From Bacteroidota bacterium (GTDB lineage: Bacteria > Bacteroidota > Bacteroidia > B-17B0 > Aurantibacillaceae): a stretch of 64,000 bases of DNA. The notes below the pieces were generated by a model that worked only from the letters and a program-made list of their open reading frames with translations, did no database searches and was not told where the DNA came from. This document shows, piece after piece, positions 33,454 to 42,338 of this stretch. The stretch lies in assembly GCA_021156365.1 (NCBI GenBank), contig JAJNDK010000005.1:124001-188000 (forward strand). Direction: 5' to 3'. The first letter of the stretch is position 1. Each line of letters opens with the position of its first letter. Both the position numbers and the translations under genes were made by a program.

Positions 33454-35916
33454 ATGCAATATACTTTACACGAAATAAAAAGCATTACGGGAGCCACCTT
33501 TGTAAAAGGCAATTCGGATGCTGTGATCCAACACCTGAGCATCGACAGCCGGAACAGCATCAATGAGCTAACCTTGTTCATTGCTATCAGCGGCGTCAGG
33601 AACAACGGGCATAAATACATCAGCGATGTATATGAGAGTGGAGGCAGGAATTTCCTGATCTCTGAAAAAACAGATACCGATCAATTTCCGGATGCCAATT
33701 TCCTGCTGGTAGAAGATACCACAAAAGCCCTCCAGGACTTAGCAACCACACACCGCAAAAAATTCAACATTCCGGTGATCGGCATCACCGGGAGCAACGG
33801 AAAAACCATTGTAAAAGAGTGGCTGTCTTACCTACTGGGTGATTCATTCATTGTTTGTAAGAACCCGAAGAGCTACAACTCACAGGTAGGTGTACCATTG
33901 AGCGTGTGGCAGCTGAACGAAAAACATACCTTAGCTATTTTCGAAGCAGGTATTTCGCAGGTGGGTGAAATGGAAAAGCTGCGTACCATCATTCAGCCGG
34001 ATATTGCCGTGCTCACCAATATCGGTCAGGCACACGATGAGAATTTTACGGGCAATGAGCAGAAGATCGCGGAAAAAGTACAATTGTTCCGTTTTGCCAA
34101 ACGCATTGTGTATTGCAATGATCACCCGATCGCTGATAATATCATTAAGAATTCAGTCGCTTCTTTTGTCAATCGGTTTACCTGGTCGAAGCGCAACAAC
34201 TCTTCTTTACTGATCACCAAAACCAGCAACCAGGGAAACGGTACCCTCATTGAAGGGCTTGCAGAAGGGAACAGGCAGCATATCACTATTCCTTTCAAAG
34301 ATGCGGCCTCTATCGAAAATGCGATCACCTGCTGGCTCACACTTATTGCAGTTGGTAAAAACGATGAAGCGCACCGCAGTCGCTTTATGTTCCTGCAGCC
34401 GATCGAAATGCGCCTGGAATTAAAACAGGGCATCAACAATTGTACGATCCTGAACGATAGTTACAATTCTGACCTGGGCTCTTTGTCCATAGCTATCGAC
34501 TACCTGAACCAGCAGCACCGTAATAATAAAAAAACACTGATCCTTTCGGACATCTTACAAAGTGGCAAACAGACTGAACAGCTTTACAAGGAAGTGGCCC
34601 ATCTGATCAGCAACAAAAATATCCAGCGCATCATTGGTGTAGGTGAAGAGATCAGCTCACAGGCCGATTCTTTTTCGATGGAGAAATTATTCTATAAGAA
34701 TACCGATGAATTTATCCGGGATTTCCGAAACATCGATTTTTATAATGAAGCTATCCTGTTGAAAGGTGCGCGGTCTTTTGAGTTCGAAAAAATAAACTCC
34801 CTGCTTCAGAACAAGAGTCATGAGACACAGTTAGTGATCAATCTCAATAATTTTATCCATAATGTAAACCATTACCGTTCGCTGCTGAAGCCGGAAACCA
34901 AAATGATGGCGATGGTAAAAGCACAATCCTATGGAAGTGGCAGTTATGAGATCGCTTCCCTGCTTCAGTACCACCGGGTGAATTACCTCGCAGTTGCTTA
35001 TGCTGATGAAGGAGTGGAGCTGCGTAAAGCAGGTATTACCTTGCCTATCATGGTGATGAGCCCGGAGCGTGAAAGTTTCGATAGTATCCTTGTGTATCAG
35101 CTGGAACCGGAGATCTATTCTTTCGATGTGCTGCATGCATTTGCAGAAGCCGCTACAAGACTGTCACATAAAGAAACACGCGTTCATCTGAAAATAGATA
35201 CGGGTATGCACCGCCTCGGTTTTTTGCCGGAGGAGGTAGAAAAACTGTGTGAAGACTTAAAACAACATCCAACGCTTAAAATAGCATCTGTATTTTCTCA
35301 TCTTTCTGCCAGCGACAATCCTGCATTCGATGAATTTACAAGGGAGCAGATCAGTCTTTTCAAAGAAGCCTGCCTACAAATTGAAAAAGAAATGGGTTAT
35401 GGCTTCCTGAAACACATTTGCAATTCCGGTGGTATCAGCCGTTTCCCTGAAGCACATTTTGACATGGTCCGTGTAGGGATCGGCATGTATGGCATCGGTG
35501 TGAGCGAGGAAGAAGAGAAAAAGCTACTGCCCGTATGTACACTAAAAACAGTTGTTTCGCAGGTAAAGACAGTGAAAGCGAATGAAACGGTAAGCTACAA
35601 CCGCAGTGGGAAAATCTCCAAAGACTCGCAAATTGCTGTGATCCCGATCGGTTATGCAGATGGATTCAACCGCCGGCTCAGCAACGGTAAAGGCTTTGTG
35701 TGGATCCATGAAAAGGCAGTTCCGGTAGTTGGTTCCGTGTGCATGGATATGTGCATGATCGATGTAAGCGGGATGAATGTAAAGGCAGGCGATGAAGTGA
35801 TCGTGTTCGACAACATCCCGAAGATCCGGCAGATGGCAAATACGATTGGAACAATCAGCTATGAAGTATTGACTTCGATCTCAACGAGAGTTAAGAAGAT
35901 CTATGTGCAGGAATAG
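33454..35916 (+). CDS. murF-alr: Fused MurF ligase and alanine racemase
   Basis: The 820-residue protein joins two steps around D-Ala-D-Ala. Residues about 1-455 form UDP-MurNAc-tripeptide:D-Ala-D-Ala ligase, with the ATP-binding loop GITGSNGKTIVKEW near residue 109 and the NDSYNSDLGSL segment. Residues about 460-820 form the PLP enzyme alanine racemase, with the PLP-lysine in MAMVKAQSYGSG, the HLKIDTGMHRLGF strand, and the catalytic Tyr in VSYNRSGK. This fusion is known from Bacteroidota. The residue after the PLP-lysine differs from the usual KANAYGHG, but Lys and Tyr are kept. It is monocistronic. Confidence 0.96.
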   Translation: MQYTLHEIKSITGATFVKGNSDAVIQHLSIDSRNSINELTLFIAISGVRNNGHKYISDVYESGGRNFLISEKTDTDQFPDANFLLVEDTTKALQDLATTHRKKFNIPVIGITGSNGKTIVKEWLSYLLGDSFIVCKNPKSYNSQVGVPLSVWQLNEKHTLAIFEAGISQVGEMEKLRTIIQPDIAVLTNIGQAHDENFTGNEQKIAEKVQLFRFAKRIVYCNDHPIADNIIKNSVASFVNRFTWSKRNNSSLLITKTSNQGNGTLIEGLAEGNRQHITIPFKDAASIENAITCWLTLIAVGKNDEAHRSRFMFLQPIEMRLELKQGINNCTILNDSYNSDLGSLSIAIDYLNQQHRNNKKTLILSDILQSGKQTEQLYKEVAHLISNKNIQRIIGVGEEISSQADSFSMEKLFYKNTDEFIRDFRNIDFYNEAILLKGARSFEFEKINSLLQNKSHETQLVINLNNFIHNVNHYRSLLKPETKMMAMVKAQSYGSGSYEIASLLQYHRVNYLAVAYADEGVELRKAGITLPIMVMSPERESFDSILVYQLEPEIYSFDVLHAFAEAATRLSHKETRVHLKIDTGMHRLGFLPEEVEKLCEDLKQHPTLKIASVFSHLSASDNPAFDEFTREQISLFKEACLQIEKEMGYGFLKHICNSGGISRFPEAHFDMVRVGIGMYGIGVSEEEEKKLLPVCTLKTVVSQVKTVKANETVSYNRSGKISKDSQIAVIPIGYADGFNRRLSNGKGFVWIHEKAVPVVGSVCMDMCMIDVSGMNVKAGDEVIVFDNIPKIRQMANTIGTISYEVLTSISTRVKKIYVQE

Positions 35917-35933
35917 GCAGTAATAGCCGTTTA

Positions 35934-35990
35934 ACCGCAAAGGGCGCGGAGTTTTTTTCACGCAGAGATCCGGAGAACGCAAAAAAAAAT
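35934..35990. repeat. Candidate dispersed CGCAAAG-type intergenic repeat
   Basis: The segment between the murF-alr stop and the end of pbpC contains CGCAAAGGGCGCGGAG, a run of seven Ts, CACGCAGAGATCCGGAG and AACGCAAA, i.e. several related CGCA(A/G)AG units. I recall similar units as intergenic repeats in Bacteroidota. Only one copy is seen here, so the call is tentative. Confidence 0.35.
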
Positions 35991-36032
35991 TGTTTTCAAA
36001 CTTATTCACCCGCTTAAGGATTTTTTCAACTC

Positions 36033-38324
36033 TTACTTCTTATCACTCAGCACCTCAAACGAAATAGTAAGCGTCTCCCCGTTCTCATCCACCAGTGTAA
36101 GTAAATGCTTTCCTTTCGGGGGATTGAGTCCCAACTGGTGGATCTGTTGTGTGGAGCCGATAAATGCCTCATCGATGTGCCAGAAAATAGTAGTAGCCGG
36201 ATTGCGATGTGCGACTTCGAATACTGCGGCTGTCTGCTTGCTATCGAGATCCACCGGAACATAAATAGCGGTTCCATTTTTTGGATAGATCATTTCCATC
36301 GCCTTGCCGGTGTACGTGAAACAGCCTTCCTTAAACGGAGGCAGTGTTCTGTAAGATGGATTTTTTATTTTGTAATAATATTCCACAGCAGGCGGTAATA
36401 CAAACCAGGGCACATGCTGCATATTGACTACATCCTCACACTCATTGGTAACACGGAACATTCCACTCTTGTCTAAATGTACAATGCGGTGATAAGGGCA
36501 CTGTGCAGTTTTTTCGCTGTTGATGGGAGCACGGATCTTATCGGTTTGCGGACAGTTCACGGAAGCTCTGTACCCACTCTGCTCACATACTTTCACTTGC
36601 TTCATTTCCTGCACCGGCTCGCGGAACCAGGGCGAGCGCTGCGGCAAAATTCCAAACACATCAAACAATAAAGGTGCGGCTGAGGATAATCCCGTGAGTC
36701 CCGCCCTACCCTCTCCATCTGCATTTCCGGCCCACACACCTACCACATAATCGGGTGTAATACCAATTGCCCAGCCATCACGATATCCAAAGCTGGTCCC
36801 GGTTTTCCAGGCGATCTTTCTTCCGCCCGACAATCGTTTCCAGGATGCATCCAATTCCGGGCGTGCTACTTCTGCCATTGCCTCAAAAGCAAGCCAGGTG
36901 GCTGCAGCGCCCAGTTTTTGCGGCGTAGGAACAATCTCTTCTTCCACTTTTTCATCCAGGTACATCAGTGGGCGATAATCGTTCTTATAATATTTACCGC
37001 CATACCGGTTGTAATGATTTACGGTACGTCCCATAGATGCATACACGCCGGTCATGTCCCAGAGCTTTCCTTCCGCACCGCCTAAGATCAGCGACATCCC
37101 ATATTCGTTTGCAGGCCGTGTGATCGTTGTTAAGCCAAGATTTTTCAGTTGCTGATGAAATTTTTCCAAACCGTGTTGCTGAAGTAATTTCACAGCAGGT
37201 ATATTGAGACTTCTTGCCAAAGCCCTCCAGGCCGGAACTGCACCATCGTAGGTAAGGTTGTAATTTTTCGGAGAGAATCCTCCTATCTGCGTAGGAATAT
37301 CCGGTACCAGCATACCCGGCAACAGCTCGCCATCATTGAGCATACTCGCATACAGGTAGGGTTTCAATAAACTGCCTGTACTTCGGTTCGCGTTGATCAC
37401 ATCTACATCATTCCCGTGATCCTCTTTATCTTCCGAGGAAGCTGACTTCTTATCCGCTTTTGTATTGCCCACATAACAAAGTACTTTTCCTGAATTTACT
37501 TCTGCCACCAGCACAGCGCAGTTGTGGATCTCCGAAGCCCGAAGGGTTTTGGCATGGTATTCCAACAGGGCCGTTACCTGTTTTTGCAGATCAAGATCGA
37601 TGGTCGTCGTAATACTTTTGCCGGTGCCTTTATCATGTATACAGCGATTCAGGAGGTGGGGCGCATCCTGCGGAATGGGAAAGAATTTTTCGGGCAAGGG
37701 CTCAAGCAGGCTCAGTTCAAGCGTTTCCTTATCGAAGTAGTCAAGGGAAAACAATTTATTCAGCAAGGTATTTCTTTTTCGCAGCAGTTCCTTCTGATTT
37801 CTTCCCGGATAAATAAGAGCCGGAGAATTGGGCAACACGGCCAGTGTGGCACATTCGGCCCATGACAGTTTATCGGTGCTTCTTCCGAAATACCTGCTGG
37901 AAGCCGCTTCCAGGCCAACAATATTCCCGCCGAAAGGAGCGTGTGTGGCATATAATTGCAGGATCTCTTCTTTGGAATAGCTCAAATCGAGTCGCAGGGC
38001 CCAGATCATCTCAATCATTTTTTCGAATACGGATCGTTTCCTGTTTTTCCGGGCGAGACGAATCACTTGCATCGTAAGGGTACTGCCCCCGCTCACTACT
38101 TTACCCAAGCGAATATTCTGGTAAAGTGCGCGAGAAGTAGCCGGAAGATCGATCCCCGGATGTACATAGAAATTCTTATCCTCAAACGCGATCAGGGAAA
38201 CAATGAATTTGGCTGGGATCTTTTCCGGAGCGGGAAATCTCCATTGGTTATCCTGGGCGATACGGGCAGCCATCAGCTTTCCCGAACGGTCGTACAAAAC
38301 AGTTGAATACGGAGTGTCGAACAA
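36033..38324 (-). CDS. pbpC: Penicillin-binding protein 1C (bifunctional transglycosylase/transpeptidase)
   Basis: The coordinates give the conservative frame from TTG at 38324 (763 residues). The glycosyltransferase domain shows AFEDKNFYVHPGID and GGSTLTMQVIRL (about 45-105). The transpeptidase domain has the SxxK serine in RSTGSLLKPYLYASML and KTGTSFGYRDGWAIG, and a C-terminal BiPBP_C domain follows. In frame upstream of 38324 the DNA continues to encode a basic stretch and a membrane helix (KRISLLLALAAFVWFLFCLP), needed to anchor the enzyme. No ATG, GTG or TTG starts that part; a CTG at 38441 is the best candidate, which would give about 802 residues. The family assignment is firm; the start is not. 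Confidence 0.93.
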   Translation of the reverse strand: MFDTPYSTVLYDRSGKLMAARIAQDNQWRFPAPEKIPAKFIVSLIAFEDKNFYVHPGIDLPATSRALYQNIRLGKVVSGGSTLTMQVIRLARKNRKRSVFEKMIEMIWALRLDLSYSKEEILQLYATHAPFGGNIVGLEAASSRYFGRSTDKLSWAECATLAVLPNSPALIYPGRNQKELLRKRNTLLNKLFSLDYFDKETLELSLLEPLPEKFFPIPQDAPHLLNRCIHDKGTGKSITTTIDLDLQKQVTALLEYHAKTLRASEIHNCAVLVAEVNSGKVLCYVGNTKADKKSASSEDKEDHGNDVDVINANRSTGSLLKPYLYASMLNDGELLPGMLVPDIPTQIGGFSPKNYNLTYDGAVPAWRALARSLNIPAVKLLQQHGLEKFHQQLKNLGLTTITRPANEYGMSLILGGAEGKLWDMTGVYASMGRTVNHYNRYGGKYYKNDYRPLMYLDEKVEEEIVPTPQKLGAAATWLAFEAMAEVARPELDASWKRLSGGRKIAWKTGTSFGYRDGWAIGITPDYVVGVWAGNADGEGRAGLTGLSSAAPLLFDVFGILPQRSPWFREPVQEMKQVKVCEQSGYRASVNCPQTDKIRAPINSEKTAQCPYHRIVHLDKSGMFRVTNECEDVVNMQHVPWFVLPPAVEYYYKIKNPSYRTLPPFKEGCFTYTGKAMEMIYPKNGTAIYVPVDLDSKQTAAVFEVAHRNPATTIFWHIDEAFIGSTQQIHQLGLNPPKGKHLLTLVDENGETLTISFEVLSDKK

Positions 38325-38568
38325 AGGATCGGGCAGGCAAAACAGGAACCATACAAAAGCAGCCAGGGCAAGCAGCAGGCTTATGCGCTTCTTCCGGGAA
38401 AGTTTATGGAGCCAATTCCCTATTTTATCTACTGTTTTCAGGTCCTGATAGCTATAGGAAGTAAAGATACTAAAGTCTCAGGACAGCTTATTTGTATTCG
38501 TTCTAAATTAAGAAACATGACAATGCAATGACAAATGTAAAAGGCTTTGTACTGACCTTTGTAAACGG

Positions 38569-39801
38569 ATGAAAAGTATGCTAAAAGACTTACAGATAGT
38601 TGCGTTTACGCACAAGCAGTTGGAGATTGAGCAGATTGGTTTTTTGCATCTTTCCGAAGAATCACAAGCCACACTTTTACCTCAGACCAAAAATAAATTC
38701 GGCTTCGATGAGTTTATGTTCTTATCGACCTGTAACCGTGTGGAGCTCCTGTTCAACACGCAGCAGGAAATTACCGTTTCCCTTCTTACAGAAATTCTTG
38801 CAGAGCTGAACCCTGTATTGCCCAGGGGTGAACTGGCAAAGCTTGCAGCTACGGCGAACATATACAGCGGACTGGATGCAGTAGAACATATTTACCAGGT
38901 AGCTTCTTCACTCGACTCTTTAGTGATCGGGGAACGTGAGATCATTACACAGGTTCGTAAGTCGTATGAAACCTGTTCCAAACTGGGCATTACCGGCGAC
39001 CTGATCCGTCTCGTGATCAAACAAACCATCGAAACTGCGAAAGATGTGTACACACGTACCGGCATTGCAAAAAACCCTGTATCGGTTGTATCACTGGCTT
39101 ACCGCGAGCTGCGCGATCTGAATATCAAAAACGATGCACGCATACTGATCGTTGGCGCCGGAGAAACAAATACCAACCTCGCCAAGTACCTGCAAAAACA
39201 TAAATATGCAAACTTTGTGGTATTTAACCGCACCGAAAGTAAAGCGCAGAAACTGGCTGCCGAACTGGATGGAAAAGCATTTCAACTTAACGAGCTGGCA
39301 GGATACAAAGGAGGTTTCGATGTGCTGATCACCTGCACCTCTTCCGAAACACCGATCATTACAAAAGAAATTTACACCTCCCTGCTGAACGGAGACGCGG
39401 GAAGAAAAGTGATCATCGACCTGGCTGTTCCGAATGATATTGACCGCAACCTGGTGAATGAATTCGATATCCGCCTGATCGCGGTAGAATCCCTGAAAGA
39501 ACAGGCACAGGAAAACCTGTTGAAACGCGCTGAGGAATTGGCAGCCTGTGGCGACATTATCCGTGAGCACATGGAAGAGTTCAAACAGATCGCAAAAGAA
39601 CGTACCATAGAGCTGGCGTTCGGGGAGATCCCGAAAAAAGTAAAAGAGATTAAAGACCTGGCAGTGAACGAAGTATTTGCAAAAGACATTAATGGGCTTG
39701 ATACACAAGGCAAGGAAGTCCTCGACAAGGTGCTTGCTTATATGGAAAAGAAATACAATGCCGTAGCGATGAAAACCGCAAAAGAGGCGCTATTGAAGTA
39801 A
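38569..39801 (+). CDS. hemA: Glutamyl-tRNA reductase
   Basis: The enzyme reduces glutamyl-tRNA to glutamate-1-semialdehyde, the first step of haem synthesis by the C5 route. The 410-residue protein has the catalytic Cys in FLSTCNRVELL (about residue 53), the GEREIITQVR segment and the NADPH-binding GAGETN motif near residue 197, then a C-terminal dimerisation helix. The start could be the ATG at 38569 or at 38578. It lies head-to-head with pbpC and 125 bases upstream of hemC-hemD, with a palindromic hairpin between them. Confidence 0.96.
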   Translation: MKSMLKDLQIVAFTHKQLEIEQIGFLHLSEESQATLLPQTKNKFGFDEFMFLSTCNRVELLFNTQQEITVSLLTEILAELNPVLPRGELAKLAATANIYSGLDAVEHIYQVASSLDSLVIGEREIITQVRKSYETCSKLGITGDLIRLVIKQTIETAKDVYTRTGIAKNPVSVVSLAYRELRDLNIKNDARILIVGAGETNTNLAKYLQKHKYANFVVFNRTESKAQKLAAELDGKAFQLNELAGYKGGFDVLITCTSSETPIITKEIYTSLLNGDAGRKVIIDLAVPNDIDRNLVNEFDIRLIAVESLKEQAQENLLKRAEELAACGDIIREHMEEFKQIAKERTIELAFGEIPKKVKEIKDLAVNEVFAKDINGLDTQGKEVLDKVLAYMEKKYNAVAMKTAKEALLK

Positions 39802-39826
39802 ATAGCAAAATCGTTCACCCTTAAAC

Positions 39827-39880
39827 CAAGCACATTAATGAACCATCGCGAGGCTTCGCGAAGGCATGTAAGGTGCTTTG
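39827..39880 (+). terminator. Long palindromic hairpin between hemA and hemC-hemD
   Basis: The outer arms AAGCAC (39828-39833) and GTGCTT (39873-39878) enclose an inner TCGCGA-ggct-TCGCGA stem. The element is followed by TTTGTTTTC. It may end the hemA transcript or be one copy of a dispersed palindrome. Confidence 0.5.
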
Positions 39881-39887
39881 TTTTCGT

Positions 39888-39895
39888 TACCTTTG
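39888..39895 (+). promoter_or_regulatory. -7 element for hemC-hemD
   Basis: TACCTTTG is an exact TAnnTTTG match, 31 bases before the ATG at 39927 and directly after the palindromic hairpin. Confidence 0.5.
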
Positions 39896-39926
39896 CTTAC
39901 AAATTTATTATCTCTGAATTTTACTG

Positions 39927-41504
39927 ATGCGCACTATTATAATAGGAACAAGAGGCAGCGAGCTTGCACTTTGGCAGGCTAATTACACCAAATCACTTTT
40001 GGAACAAAAAGGCTTTTCTGCCGAACTGAAAATAATCTCCACACAGGGCGATCGTACCCAGCAATGGAATACCTCCTTTGAAAAACTCGAAGGGAAAGGA
40101 TTTTTCACCAAAGAGCTGGAAGAAGCATTACTGAATAAAGAGATCGATGTAGCGGTTCACTCGCACAAAGACCTGCCTACCGAAAGCCCGGAAGGATTGA
40201 TGATAGCAGGTGTTTCGGACCGGGAAGATCCATCGGAGCTTTTGCTCATCCGCAAGGAATCGGTAAATGAAAAACAAAAATTCAATCTGAAGAAAAACGC
40301 CGTGCTCGGAACATCTTCCGCACGTAGGAAAGCGCAGTTCAAAGCATTCCGGCAGGATGTGGAGATGCGGGACCTGAGAGGAAATGTTCCCACACGCATT
40401 AACAAACTACGCGAAAAACAATACGATGCGATCATGCTGGCTGCTGCCGGCGTGGAACGTCTGAAAATAAATCTCGATGAATTTCATGCGGAGATCCTTG
40501 ATCCACGTGAATTGGTTCCGGCACCGGCACAGGGTGTCCTTGCCTGGCAGATCCGGGAGAACGATGCGGAAATGGAAAAAGTTTTTGCCCAATTAAACAA
40601 CGAAGACATTCTATTACAGATCAGCCTGGAGCGTAAGGTACTGAACCTTTTCGACGGAGGCTGCCAGTTGCCATTAGGTGCCTGGTGCGAAACCGAAATG
40701 AACGATGAAGACCGGAAAGTGTTTCGCTTATGGGTTTCCAAAGCGGCAGGTTGGGACAAACAACCTGTACAGCTGGTCTTCGAAACCTTTTTCCCGGGCG
40801 ACCTGCCGGAGAAAGTAGTGGAACATATCAACGGCATTCAAAAACAAAATGTATTCGTTACCAAAAATTTCCGTGATCATCATTACCTGCCCAATGCGCT
40901 GCGTCAACTGGGTTTCACGGTGAGCGGGCAATCCCTGATCGAACTGAAGGAAATTGCCATTGCTGAGATCCCTGCCTGCGACTGGATCTTTTTCAGCAGC
41001 AAAAATGCAGTGGATTTTTTCTTCAAACAAAATCCGAAAGTACCGGATGTAAAATTTGGCTGTATCAGCAAACAAACGGCGATGGAACTCCGCCAGTACA
41101 ACAAACGTGCTGATTTCATCGGCCAATCGACAGATACCAAACTGATCGGAAAACAATTCTCGGCCTTAGCGGGTAATGCAAAAGTAGTATTCCCGATCGC
41201 GAAAGAAAGTATGCAGAGTGTACAGAACCAATTGACCAAAAAAGAAAATGCGATCAATCTGCCCGTATATCAAACACTGAAACATGCGGTGACCGTTTCC
41301 GATGATACGAATATCCTTGTTTTCACCAGCCCGAGCAATGTGGATGCCTTCTTCGAAAAGAACAAATGGAAACCCGGCTTTAAGGCAGTAGCCATGGGAG
41401 ATGCAACCGGGCGGGCACTCGAAAGGAAAGGCGTGAAGAAATATGAATTGCCGAAAAGCTTTGATGATCTTGGACTGCTGAGAGCGGTATTGATGTTGAG
41501 CTAA
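39927..41504 (+). CDS. hemC-hemD: Fused hydroxymethylbilane synthase and uroporphyrinogen-III synthase
   Basis: The 525-residue protein performs two successive steps of tetrapyrrole synthesis. Residues about 1-300 are HemC, with IIIGTRGSELALWQAN at the start, VAVHSHKDLPTE, and the Cys that carries the dipyrromethane cofactor in FDGGCQLPLGAWC. Residues about 305-525 are HemD, which closes and flips ring D, with VTKNFRDHHYLPNAL, WIFFSSKNAVDFFF and LVFTSPSNVDAFF. The fusion means the unstable hydroxymethylbilane can be passed on directly, which is an inference. A pseudo-GyrB gene follows after 11 bases and is probably co-transcribed. Confidence 0.95.
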   Translation: MRTIIIGTRGSELALWQANYTKSLLEQKGFSAELKIISTQGDRTQQWNTSFEKLEGKGFFTKELEEALLNKEIDVAVHSHKDLPTESPEGLMIAGVSDREDPSELLLIRKESVNEKQKFNLKKNAVLGTSSARRKAQFKAFRQDVEMRDLRGNVPTRINKLREKQYDAIMLAAAGVERLKINLDEFHAEILDPRELVPAPAQGVLAWQIRENDAEMEKVFAQLNNEDILLQISLERKVLNLFDGGCQLPLGAWCETEMNDEDRKVFRLWVSKAAGWDKQPVQLVFETFFPGDLPEKVVEHINGIQKQNVFVTKNFRDHHYLPNALRQLGFTVSGQSLIELKEIAIAEIPACDWIFFSSKNAVDFFFKQNPKVPDVKFGCISKQTAMELRQYNKRADFIGQSTDTKLIGKQFSALAGNAKVVFPIAKESMQSVQNQLTKKENAINLPVYQTLKHAVTVSDDTNILVFTSPSNVDAFFEKNKWKPGFKAVAMGDATGRALERKGVKKYELPKSFDDLGLLRAVLMLS

Positions 41505-41515
41505 ATTTTGACACT

Positions 41516-42133
41516 ATGGCTGAAAAAAATTACACCGAAGATGATATAAAAGTCATCACTGCACGCGAAAGTGTTCGTCTTCGACCGAAAATGTATTTCG
41601 AAAAATGCTTCAGGGATCAATCCCTGGATGCGCTACCGCTGGAAGTAGCCTGCCATGCCCTCGATGAATATATTAACGGGAAATGCACCCGGCTTGAGAT
41701 CGTTTTATCCGAAGACTCATTTGTTGTAAAATATGACGTGGGCGTGTCGCTCGGCACAGGTCACGGAACCCATACCGCCGAGCTGTTGATGACCAGTCTA
41801 TTTGCCGGAAGAAATCATAAAAAACACCCGGAGGTTGGAAAAGGATTCTGTGAGCTTGATATCGCTTCCATTAATTATGTTTCGGCATTTTGTGCCCTCA
41901 CCACTGTATCTAAAGGAAAAAAAGGGAACTTCAGGTTTGAAGAAGGAGTGATCAAACACCGGCACATTACAGAAGCCTCCACAGAAACTGAACATACAGA
42001 AATAGTCATTCATCCCGACAAAACAATTTTCGGAGAGCTGAAATTCACTTATGAAGGAGTAAGCGAAAAAGTGAAGCAGCTGAATGCAAAGCTGGAAGGT
42101 CTTACGATCGGTGTCTCAAAACGAAGTGATTAG
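41516..42133 (+). CDS. Stand-alone degenerate GyrB-type ATPase-domain protein
   Basis: The 205-residue protein aligns with the first 220 residues of GyrB/ParE. It keeps the N-terminal ESVRLRPKMYF signature, EVACHALDEYINGKC where GyrB has EVVDNAIDE..AG.C, and AELLMTSLFAGRNHKK where GyrB has AEVIMTVLHAGGKF. The ATP site is damaged: the Asn that binds Mg is His, the DDGRGIP motif is replaced by YDVGVSLG, and the Gly-rich lid GLHGVG by GFCELDI. The protein has no transducer domain, TOPRIM domain or DNA-binding part. I therefore read it as a non-catalytic relative of the gyrase ATPase domain. Its role is unknown. It lies 11 bases after hemC-hemD. Confidence 0.8.
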   Translation: MAEKNYTEDDIKVITARESVRLRPKMYFEKCFRDQSLDALPLEVACHALDEYINGKCTRLEIVLSEDSFVVKYDVGVSLGTGHGTHTAELLMTSLFAGRNHKKHPEVGKGFCELDIASINYVSAFCALTTVSKGKKGNFRFEEGVIKHRHITEASTETEHTEIVIHPDKTIFGELKFTYEGVSEKVKQLNAKLEGLTIGVSKRSD

Positions 42134-42338
42134 AATTTTTCATCCAAATAAAGCCCCGATATTTCCCAACGAAGTCATTTGCAGGTATGTTACACGAAAA
42201 AATCACAAAAGACAGAGTATTGTACACGCGAATGTGTGAATAGTGTAAGTTTTTTGCAGGGTTCTGTAATCTTCCATAGGTCCATATGCTCTAATTTAAC
42301 TTTAGGAAAAATAATTCCTTACCCTAAGCTAATCTATA

